Origin: Przewalskia tangutica
Taxonomy: Eukaryota > Streptophyta > Magnoliopsida > Solanales > Solanaceae
Length of the DNA: 64,000 nucleotides
Direction of reading: 5' to 3'
Assembly: GCA_029844215.1 (NCBI GenBank)
Contig: CM056718.1
Span: forward strand, 167,761,396-167,825,395
Shown piece after piece: positions 57,001-64,000 of this stretch. The position numbers and the translations under genes are program-made. Under the pieces are notes generated by a model that ran no database searches, was not told the DNA's origin, and saw only the letters and a program-made list of their open reading frames with translations. Every line of letters begins with the position of its first letter. The stretch's first letter is position 1.

Positions 57001-58049
57001 AGCTGCAGCAAAATTCTTGACTGTTATGCGGCAGTATTTGGAGTCTCTTTGTTCGGATTTGAGGTCTCATACAATAACTAGTGTACAATCAAACAGTGAC
57101 CGGGTATGACGGGTTTCCAATTGACCCCGCAATCTTTTGGTAGGTTGATCTGGAAACGAGTAGTACGAGTCCACTTACCTTCTATTATTTTGCAGGTTTC
57201 GATACTGTTAAAGGATAGCTTTATTGATTCTTTTCCTGGTAGAGATCAACCTTTTGTGAAGGTAAATCAATTTTTCTGTTATCTGTATGCCAGTTATTTA
57301 ATTTGCTTTTCATTTACACTTGGCCTGCTCAAGAAGTGGAGTATTGAGATATATGGAGGACTTTGGGTAGGCTTAAATTTTCCAAGAATGAAATGTCAGT
57401 TCCGTTAGGTGTATAGTCTAAGTTGTTCTATTTTGTAATTGAACTAGGTTCAGAAAGATAAAGAATATTGTTCGAGAGCAAAACAACTTAGATAAGTTGT
57501 CAGCGCTCTCTGTGTAAAAACAAGAACATGTTTTTTCCCCATGCCATGCATATAACATTCCATACACAAGGAGTGACCTAAGCTAATTTCGGTTTGGTCC
57601 ATATATATGATGTTTTTTATCGTAACTCGTAAGGTCATTGTTGGGTTAGTGTTCAATACCCTCTTCTTCCCTAACAAGTCTTCCTTGAGTCAGATTATTA
57701 GTCCATCAATGCAATGCCGCTGATGGGTCCGTGTTTGGTGTGTGTGTGTGGTGGTGGTGGTGGGAGGGGGGGGGGGTGTTTGCACTAGTTACATTAACAG
57801 ATCTATCATCACTTGGGGCACAAATAGCAAACCAGACTTCCATATGTAGAATAATTTCTATTCATCATCTGTTTCACATTCTTGTGATAAACTCGAACCT
57901 TTTCCTTGATACATAGTTCATCTTTTTTCGAGTAGGCTGATGTATAATCTCATTGATATATTCTCTTATTTGTTATGCAGCTTTTTGTGGATACACAACT
58001 TTTTACCGTTTTGTCAGATGCTCATCTTTCAACCTACGAGAACGAGTAG
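45078..58049 (+). CDS. DENN (AEX-3) domain protein, 822 residues
   Basis: Eighteen exons join in frame: 45078-45431, 47646-47846, 49613-49696, 50021-50080, 50208-50252, 51076-51275, 51366-51863, 52422-52518, 52618-52812, 52894-52983, 53517-53579, 53693-53767, 54362-54412, 55710-55787, 56015-56149, 56996-57103, 57196-57261, 57981-58049. All are GT-AG. Residues ~1-118 are Ser-rich and basic. uDENN follows (~127-245, TLFEHFVIVGLHPDANLEDV and VLFKYPPGKKLAMRLKDL). A Ser/Asp-rich linker covers ~340-500. cDENN is ~515-690 (LALITGVLLEKQMVIMCPNL, LPGKMLDFLDAPVPFIVG). dDENN is ~720-815. DENN proteins are exchange factors for Rab GTPases in membrane traffic; the plant Rab partner is unknown from sequence. 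An upstream in-frame ATG at 45051 exists; 45078 starts the conserved-looking N-terminus. Confidence 0.93.
45527..47015 (+). repeat. Tandem duplication in DENN intron 1
   Basis: About 730 bases starting TTGCTTGTGATTTAGCTTTC occur at 45527-46260 and again at 46299-47015. Shared landmarks include TTGACATAGACAGTTCTATG, GAAAAGTTTGGACAGGAGAT and ATGAGGGAAGGCCGTTTGAG. Copy 1 carries a TS SINE; copy 2 carries about 120 extra bases near 46550-46670. A LINE-like fragment (EDKMREGRLRWFAHV in translation) lies near the end of both. Confidence 0.88.
45600..45722 (+). mobile_element. TS-type SINE in DENN intron 1
   Basis: Landmarks CCTCTACCGGAAACAGCC, CTCACAAAGGTAGGGGTAAG, TCCTACCCTCCCCAGATCCC and tail GGGTTTGTTGTTGTA are those of the TS family. 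The flanks ATAAGATG occur on both sides (45588-45595 and 45718-45726 region), and the empty site is seen in the second duplicate at 46355-46366. Confidence 0.88.
47095..47180 (+). mobile_element. Short SINE-tail-like fragment
   Basis: CTTGGGATTGAGGCGTATTTGTT resembles the 3' end (...GGGACTGAGGCGTTGTTGTTG) of a common Solanaceae SINE. A similar tail is at 48946-48986. The 5' part is not recognisable. Confidence 0.5.
47930..48052 (+). mobile_element. tRNA-like SINE head fragment in DENN intron 2
   Basis: GGATAGCCTAGTGGTAAGG fits a tRNA-type A box; CTGGGTTTCAGTTGAG stands where the B box would be. It is directly followed by the solo LTR target site at 48053. Confidence 0.5.
48058..48758 (+). 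repeat. Solo LTR, 701 bp, TSD CTAAT, in DENN intron 2
   Basis: The sequence starts TGTTGGAACTTG and ends GGCACTAACA. CTAAT flanks it at 48053-48057 and 48759-48763. A TATA-like CTATAAATAG lies at about 48309-48318. There is no primer-binding site, interior or second LTR, so this is the recombination scar of a once complete element. A GC-rich block (48125-48220) matches the style of other LTRs but not the gypsy LTR here. Confidence 0.88.
51936..52230. mobile_element. MITE, GGGTGTGTTTGGTATGAAGG family, copy 1
   Basis: Left end GGGGTCTATTCGATACGAAGG and right end (complement) AGGGTGTGTTCGGTATGGAGG are inverted repeats around a noncoding core (GGAAAATGTTTTC, TTTTCCTCATTTTT). Located in DENN intron 7. 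Possible CTA direct repeats at both edges; superfamily (Tourist-like or hAT-like) is not settled. Confidence 0.7.
54258..54273. repeat. (TG)n microsatellite in DENN intron 12
   Basis: Uninterrupted TG dinucleotides, about eight units. Confidence 0.85.
54938..55070 (+). mobile_element. Au-type SINE in DENN intron 13
   Basis: Landmarks GAGTAGAATTACCCGGTATA, GTGGGAGGTAGCAGTTATCC, AATAGTCGAGGTACATTGGC, CCCAGACACCACCGTTATAA and an A-rich tail correspond to the Au SINE family. The tRNA-like head is diverged. Confidence 0.8.
56257..56632. mobile_element. MITE, same family as 51936, copy 2
   Basis: Left end AAGGGTGTGTTTGGTATGAAGG (in part) and right end (complement) AAGGTGTGTTTTGTGTGG pair as inverted repeats. 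The core shares GTTTTCCTACTCCCAC and TTTTCCTCATTTTTAG-like segments with copy 1. It lies in DENN intron 15; G-rich block at 56410-56465. Confidence 0.7.
57737..57776. repeat. (TG)n(GGT)n plus G-run microsatellite, DENN intron 17
   Basis: A compound simple repeat of TG and GTG units followed by a G-rich run. Confidence 0.85.
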
Positions 58050-58500
58050 TATATTAGCAAAAAAAGACGTTCTCGAGAACACGGGCACATTACTGGACTA
58101 ACTTTTTGCAGTTGTATGTTATGGTATACCAATACTGTAGCATAGGAAGGTGCTTTGCACGGGCTGAAAGGAGAGACTTTATTCAGGCATGATTACAATA
58201 ACATTGACGGTTCTTTCCTCCAAATTTTGAATGTAGTTACTATCGTAGGAAAAGAACCGGTGATCTGAATAGATCGATGAATTGTATTTTTTAATAACAT
58301 GATTGGAAAAGTGAGAAAAATTGCCTGGAAGAAGATCATCATCCCCACCTTTTTTGTGGGATTGATAGTCTTAAGGTTGGTAACATATATGACTTGAAAA
58401 TGTGTAATTGTAATTAGTTGTTATGATTTAGCATGAGCTACTACTTTATACAGAATTCCTATGTTATACTCTTGTACTTGGCTATTTATTCATCTAAGAC
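58050..58500 (+). other. 3' UTR and downstream of the DENN gene
   Basis: No ORF of note. The 3' UTR probably ends within about 400 bases; I cannot fix the poly(A) site. Confidence 0.45.
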
Positions 58501-58505
58501 ATTTT

Positions 58506-58809
58506 TGTTAAGAGTCTCACATCGAATATGGAATGGAACATGGACTCTTATATGGACCTGAACAATCATCACTCTATAAGCTAGTTTTTGGGGTTGAGTT
58601 AGGCCCAAAATTCATTCTTTACATAGTATCAGAGTCAGACTCATTCAAATTCTTTGTTCACCGATGTTGGGCCCTCAAATTATATTATCCACGGGAGTGT
58701 TAAGAGTCCCAATATGGAATGGAAACATGGACTCATTATATGGACTTGGACAATCTTCACTCTACAAGCTAGTTTTTGGGTTGAGTTAGGCCCAAGATCC
58801 ATTCTTACA
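58506..58809 (+). mobile_element. Complete TRIM, 304 bp, perfect TSD ATTTT
   Basis: LTR1 58506-58623 (TGTTAAGAGTCTCACATCG to ATTCTTTACA), primer-binding site TAGTATCAGAGTCAGAC, a shortened interior with CACCGATGTTGGGCCC, ACGGGAG polypurine remnant, LTR2 58698-58809. ATTTT occurs at 58501-58505 and 58810-58814. The interior is about 74 bases, having lost the segment CTCCAGTTAACGAGGTCTGG seen in other copies. Confidence 0.93.
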
Positions 58810-58814
58810 ATTTT

Positions 58815-59333
58815 GGTCCTATTTATATTATATGTGATCGTTTTGTACTTTTGTTGTTGCTGGAAAAGGAAAAGGATTTTTTGTTATAAAAAAACTTATG
58901 ATAGCATAGATAATATTTACACTTACCAATTATAACATATTATTATTGTTTTATTTTCGAGGTTACCATTATGTTTGCTACAAAGACCTATTATTGTAAG
59001 CCAACTTACCTATTGGTAAAAAGAATTGGGATAAAAACGTTTTGGTCCCTTGGTTGTTGATAAACTCTTGATTTTGATCCTTATGAAGCTGGGCGTAGTG
59101 TGACTCAATTCAATGCTCAAATGCAGTTAACTTATACTAAAAAGCAATGGCGAAGTGGAGCGTGTGCTATAAAAAATTTAATTTTGTAAACATATGAACG
59201 TATTAAATTAACAGACATCTTCACGTTCTAAAATTTCTTTCTACTATATTTTAAAAGAAAATAAAACTGAAAGGACAAATTAAAAGAGTTTGAGAATATT
59301 TCTACAGCTTTTTGAAATCTTGATCAGCACCTC
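58815..59333. other. Spacer upstream of the subtilase
   Basis: AT-rich; no TATA box or leader can be assigned with confidence. Confidence 0.45.
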
Positions 59334-62300
59334 GTGAAGAGGAGCTCTTATTCTATTACACAAACATGTCTCAAAATTCTTATTTTGAATTCTCTACAAC
59401 CCCTTTTAATATTTCAACAAACATGCATTATATTTATTCTATTTTCTCTGTTTCCTCCTTTGTTTTATTCCCATGCTACAAGCTCAAAATTTGCAAACTT
59501 ACATAGTACAACAAGAATACCTTTTAGTTCTAAGCTTCAATGGCACCTTTCATTTCATCACACCAAAACTCGAGTTCTCGCCTTTTGTACTCTTACCATT
59601 CTGCATTTGAAGGTTTTGCAGCTCTTCTATCAGAAAATGAGCTCGAGGCACTGAAGAAATCAAATGATGTGTTATCCGTGTTTCCGGAGAGAAAGCTTGA
59701 GATTCAGACAACTTACTCTTACAAATTCTTAGGACTTAGTCCTACGACCGAAGGATATAAAGCGGGATTGTCTCGTGTCTGAAGACAAAAATGAGTTTAA
59801 AGGTTTTATTTGTTATAGGGGATTAAAAAAATGCTCGAATGTCATACTTATGATTTAAACTTGTGAATTAAGGCAATTCTTGAACCCCTTTTACCACTAC
59901 ACTAGAATCATTTCTTATGTCAACGTGATTCAACAGTTCATATATAACAAAAGGATTGCTTTTACCCTGTTTATGTAGTACAATGTTCCAACGAAGAAGA
60001 TTCAATTGAATCCCTAAGCTCCCTTTAACTCCGCTACTGGATACTTTCTATGTGTTGCATTTAATACTTGAATTATTAACTTTGAATTTAAAGGGCATGT
60101 TTGTCATAGCCTTCTTTCAACTCAATTATTACTTGGTTAAGTCAATCTGCAGTATACAATGTACTTTTTGTTATATCTTAAAGGGACTTATATATTTACC
60201 CTAACATAATTTTTTTGCTAACAAGGTACATGGTTAAAGTCTGGATTTGGTCGAGGAGCGATCATTGGAGTTCTTGATACTGGAATTTGGCCAGAAAGTC
60301 CAAGTTTTGTTGATCATGGGATGCCTCCTATTCCAAAGAAATGGAAAGGTACCTGCCAAGAAGGACAAGACTTCAATTCTTCCAAATGCAATCGCAAGCT
60401 TAGCGGTGCAAGGTTCTTCCACATAGGACACATGTTGGCATCAATGTCATCAATTTCGCAAGATTTTATGGATGAATATATATCGCCTCGAGATTCTCAA
60501 GGCCATGGTACACATACAGCATCTACTGCAGGGGGGACTCCGGTTCCAATGGCGAGTGTGCTTGGAAACGGAGCAGGAGTGGCTCGAGGAATGGCCCCGG
60601 GGACCCACATTGCAATATACAAAGTTTGTTGGTCCAGTGGTTGTTATAGTTCTGATATACTTGCAGCTATGGATGTAGCTATTAGAGATGGAGTAGACAT
60701 ATTGTCACTTTCACTTGGTGGTTTCCCTGTTCCACTATATGAGGATACTATTGCTATTGGCAGCTTTCGCGCTATGGAGCGTGGAATTTCAGTTGTATGT
60801 TCTGCAGGAAATAATGGTCCAGGTGAAAGTTCAGTAGCAAATGAAGCTCCTTGTATTTCCACTATTGGTGCTAGCACACTTGACAAGAAATTTCCAGTTG
60901 TATGTTACATTTTTTTATATGTAAATAACTAATAAATAAAGTATTTTGAATGAGAAGTTATTTGCGCTTTTTCATATTTTCAGACAGGTAATGGCAAATA
61001 TGTGTATGGAGAATCCATGTACCCCGGGAAGCAAGTTCATAATTCTCGGAAAATTCTTGAGCTTGTTTATCTCAAAGATGGAGATAATGGAAGTGAATTT
61101 TGCTTGAGAGGGTCTCTTCCAAGAGAAAAAGTCGATGGAAAAATCGTAGTATGTGATCGCGGAGTTAATGGTAGAGCAGAGAAAGGACAAGCTGTTAAAG
61201 AATCAGGTGGTGTTACCATGATCTTAGCAAATACAGCAGTAAATTCGGAGGAAGATTCTGTCGATGTTCATGTCCTTCCAGCCACATTGATTGGTTTCGA
61301 CGAATCAATTCAGTTGCAAAGTTACATGAACTCAACACGAAAACCAACAGCTCGAATCATATTTGGAGGAACAGTTATAGGAAAATCTAGTGCACCTGCT
61401 GTAGCACAATTTTCTTCAAGGGGTCCAAGTTTTACTGATCCTTCAATTCTCAAACCTGATTTGATTGCTCCAGGTCGGTTTCTATTGAACCTGCAATTCT
61501 TTATTTAAATCATAGATATACATATGTGAAAAGGAAAGGCATGCCTTGGAGAAACGTAAAAGTTGTCTCTCTATGACCTATAGGTCACAGGTTTGAGCCG
61601 TGGAATCAGCTATTGATGCATCAGGACTACATCACACCCTTTGAACGTGAACGCATATGCTTCGTGCACCGAGCAACCCTTTTGTATAAATGTGAAAAAC
61701 TAGTAGAAATAATTAGTGTAATGTTATGTTTTGAACCTATATCTTCAAAGAACTCAGAACCTATATCTGCTCCAGGTGTCAACATTATCGCTGCTTGGCC
61801 ACAAAATCTAGGCCCCAGTGGCCTGCCTGAGGATTCAAGAAGAGTAAACTTCACTGTCTTATCAGGAACTTCAGTGGCTTGTCCTCATGTTTGTGGAATT
61901 GCTGCATTACTCCATTCAATTCATCCTAAATGGTCACCAACTGCAATCAAATCCGCACTAATGACCACTGCAGATACAATGAACCACCAAGGAAAACCAA
62001 TCATGGATGGTGACATGCCAGCTGGACTTTTTGCAATCGGAGCTGGACATGTAAATCCTGCAAGATCCGATGATCCCGGATTGATTTATGACATTAATGC
62101 AAATGACTATGTCACTCACCTTTGCACTCTCGGGTACAAATACTCGGAAATCTTTAGTATTACTCACAAGAATGTTAGTAGCCACGACGTTTTGCAGAAA
62201 AACAGGGGTTTTAGCCTAAATTACCCCTCTATTACCGTAATCTTTAAGGCAGGAAAAACAAGAAAGATGATCACAAGGAGAGTGACAAATGTGGGGAGTC

Positions 62301-62545
62301 CTAATTCAGTTTACTCGGTTGAAATTGTGGCACCAGAAGGAGTTAAAGTGAGAGTTAAACCGCGAAGTCTGATATTTAAGCGTGTAAATCAAAGTTTAAG
62401 TTACAGAGTTTGGTTTATATCAAGGAAGAGAATTGGGACTCAAAGGAGAAGCTTTGCAGAAGGGCAATTGATGTGGATCAACTCAAGAAATAACGACCAG
62501 AAAGTTAGAAGTCCTATTTCAGTTGCATGGGCATCAAAGAAGTGA
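59334..62545 (+). pseudogene. Subtilisin-like protease (SBT1 type), probable pseudogene
   Basis: Coding blocks: 59334 to 59753, 60226-60899, 60984-61473, 61776-62545; the last three join in frame. The catalytic set is present: Asp 60276-60278 (VLDTGIW), His 60504-60506 (GHGTHT), oxyanion Asn 60810-60812 (AGNNGP), Ser 61871-61873 (SGTSVACPH; the usual Met after Ser is Val). A PA domain lies at about 61060-61360 and an Fn3-like end at 62200-62545. Plant SBT1 enzymes are secreted serine proteases made with an inhibitory I9 prodomain. Here the signal peptide/prodomain (59334-59753) is split between frames near 59490-59575, and the intron 1 donor reads GGATATA instead of GGTATA. A base error in the assembly could mimic both. 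Confidence 0.88.
61552..61700 (+). mobile_element. SINE fragment in subtilase intron 3
   Basis: TGACCTATAGGTCACAGGTT, TTGAGCCGTGGAATCAGC and TTCGTGCACCGAGCAACCC follow the order of the SINE family found in reverse at 44578. The ORF 61613-62545 starts inside it, so its first residues are not protein of the protease. Confidence 0.75.
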
Positions 62546-62835
62546 AGGCTGTGGGCCTGTGGCTACTTTTATAAGCATGGAAAATAGGCAAGTAACATAT
62601 GTTAACATATACTGATAGTGTAAAAGTTCTTTATACTATCAGAATATGTAAGTTAATTCTATTACTATAGGGTAGAAGCACCATAGTTTCATTGTCTTAG
62701 TTCTAAACATTAAATTAGGATTCTATTAATATATTGTAATAGCACCAAAGTTCCATTGTCTTAGTTCTAACCATTTAAGTAGGATTTGCAAATCATACAC
62801 TTAGCATGAAACTGATTTACCACGTAGATTCTTTC
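62546..62835. other. 3' flank of the subtilase
   Basis: AT-rich. A 30-base near-repeat (CACCA-AGTT-CATTGTCTTAGTTCTAA core) occurs at about 62680 and 62743. Confidence 0.5.
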
Positions 62836-62839
62836 TTTA

Positions 62840-62962
62840 AATTGAGAAAGATTGCGGTTAGTGGTAAGTACTCTTTTACCTTAGCTTTAAGGTCTCAAAC
62901 TCGAACACTGAGAATATAATATCTTTGATGGGGAGCGTTTTATCCTCAAAGTGAGATTTTCT
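62840..62962 (+). mobile_element. tRNA-derived SINE fragment
   Basis: GCGGTTAGTGGTAAGTACTC is an A-box-like head, GTCTCAAACTCGAACACTG the B-box side, and GGGGAGCGTTTTATCC with GTGAGATTTTCTGTG the body of a Solanaceae SINE. Confidence 0.65.
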
Positions 62963-63108
62963 GTGACACCCAACTTAGGAAAAGTGTCTCATATTAGCAA
63001 AATACAGGAGTGATACTGGGTATATAAGTAAACTTACCTTACACCCTAATAACACGTTTTAAAGGTGTGCGGGTCCAATTTTGGTAACAACGAGTTTAAT
63101 GACATTAT

Positions 63109-63877
63109 TGTTGGTATAATAATCTGTACTTGGCTAAATAATGATTCAAAACAATATGTTAATCACTTAGTGAAACATATAACATAAATGAAACAATAAA
63201 CGAAAATAACTGCTTTGGAAAAATAATTTCGAATGTAATCGAGCCCACTTAGTTCAAAGTGTGTCCTTAAGGAAATTATTCCTCGCGATTTCGAGGTTAA
63301 TCTAATATCGCCTCCCGGATAGAGCGATTATCTTACCGAATAGTAGTACTCAAATTCAGCAGCAACGAACCACTCAACTACAGATATCACACGAATGAAA
63401 TTTTGAGTTGAAGAGCAACTTGAATTTCGTAATTGATTAGAATGAATTAGTTAATAAATTCTTGAAATGATCAAGAATTTATAGGTTAGAGTATCGATTA
63501 CGAATGGTTGCAACCATTCAGAATAGTCACCTCATTTTGGAGGGAAATTCGAAAAAGAGAGGGAGAGCCGGACGGGTCGGATCGGGTCGCGGATCGATCC
63601 GTTTGGATTTGTTTTTAATTAAATAATTAATTAATTAAAGAAACGTTTGTCCAAAAAGATTATCAATCAATCTTTTGACAAATCCAAATCCAAATCCAAA
63701 GCCGTAGAAGCGGCGACGGCGGCAGTGGTCCTCGCCTCTCAACCCTTTTAGAGAAGGTGGTGTGTAATATATACACCTCTCTTTCCTTCCCTTTTTTCCG
63801 ATGTGGGACAAAAGAGCCTTTTACCCTCTTTAATTTTTATCCCATCATTTCCTATTCACCAATATCAAAACCCAACA
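63109..63877 (-). repeat. 3' LTR of a Copia-like element, minus strand, 769 bp
   Basis: Plus-strand ends are TGTTGGTATAAT and AAACCCAACA, a TGTTGG/CCAACA inverted match. Just to its right the complement of a polypurine tract (ATCCCCCACATG, 63878-63889) shows that the element's interior lies beyond the window and that this is its 3' LTR on the minus strand. A GC-rich block lies at 63560-63760. Confidence 0.75.
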
Positions 63878-64000
63878 ATCCCCCACATGAATGGGGAATG
63901 ATTATAAGATAGAAGAATGCGGACGAGTGTGATATCTGGCGAGAATCGATCGTGATCTGGATAAGTAGGTTTCCTTTGAACTTTCCGTAGTGAACTTATA
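63878..64000 (-). mobile_element. Interior start of the right-edge LTR element
   Basis: Polypurine tract plus about 110 bases of noncoding interior, cut by the window end. Family cannot be confirmed from this piece. Confidence 0.55.

Noticed and set aside
61613..61775. Upstream part of the ORF 61613-62545 as a protease N-terminus
   Set aside because: This part is intron with a SINE piece; the acceptor at 61775 restores the family sequence in frame with the preceding exon.
1..64000. A bacterial-style operon, phage or defence system
   Set aside because: All well-supported genes are intron-containing plant genes, and the remaining structure is explained by plant transposable elements.

Overview
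This is a plant nuclear DNA window, almost certainly from Solanaceae. The genes have many GT-AG introns and AT-rich spacers, and the dispersed repeats match families typical of that group: tRNA-derived SINEs of the TS, Au and other Sol types, a short TGTTAAGAG... TRIM family, Stowaway-like MITEs and RTE-type LINE tails. Species cannot be fixed from the sequence. I ran no alignments; family names rest on motifs I could read.

Host genes occupy a minority of the window. (1) 7276-8163, minus strand: the first two exons of a secreted pectate-lyase-like gene, with no recognisable remainder. (2) 20691-24460, plus strand: a complete 8-exon Alba-domain RNA/DNA-binding protein with an N/Q/Y-rich segment and RGG tail, behind a promoter with site II and telo-box motifs. 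(3) 45078-58049, plus strand: a complete 18-exon DENN (AEX-3) domain protein of 822 residues. (4) about 59334-62545, plus strand: a subtilisin-like protease (SBT1 type) with an intact catalytic domain but a frameshifted prodomain and a damaged splice donor, best called a pseudogene.

The rest is mobile-element sequence, much of it resolvable to the base by target-site duplications (TSDs). From left to right: the 3' end and LTR of a Copia (SIRE-like) element (1-1550); a hAT remnant that keeps only its BED zinc finger (3629-4953, TSD GTTTTGGA); a GC-rich hAT-like element just upstream of the pectate lyase TATA box (8309-8993, TSD GGTACCAT) and a sister copy (16362-16991); a decayed Copia element carrying TRIM pieces (10259-14080); several TRIMs, two with perfect TSDs (19271-19597 ACCAT; 58506-58809 ATTTT); a long-arm foldback element (about 18030-18370); a full-length Ty3/gypsy element with 2.77-kb LTRs (27333-37188, TSD AATAA); directly beside it a CACTA element (37272-39204, TSD CCT) that contains two tRNA-like sequences; a LINE tail on the far side; a minus-strand Copia pol remnant (40.4-42.2 kb); and a minus-strand LTR at the right edge (63109-63877).

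The introns of the two intact genes have grown by local duplication and insertion: three ~400-bp direct repeats in Alba intron 1, a ~730-bp tandem duplication in DENN intron 1, and a solo LTR (48058-48758, TSD CTAAT) in DENN intron 2. I see no operon-like or defence-like system. The most distinctive items are the tRNA-bearing CACTA element, the hAT insertion against a core promoter, the TRIM family with its Copia/TRIM junction, and the indel-rich difference between the gypsy LTRs, which may be a sequencing artefact.
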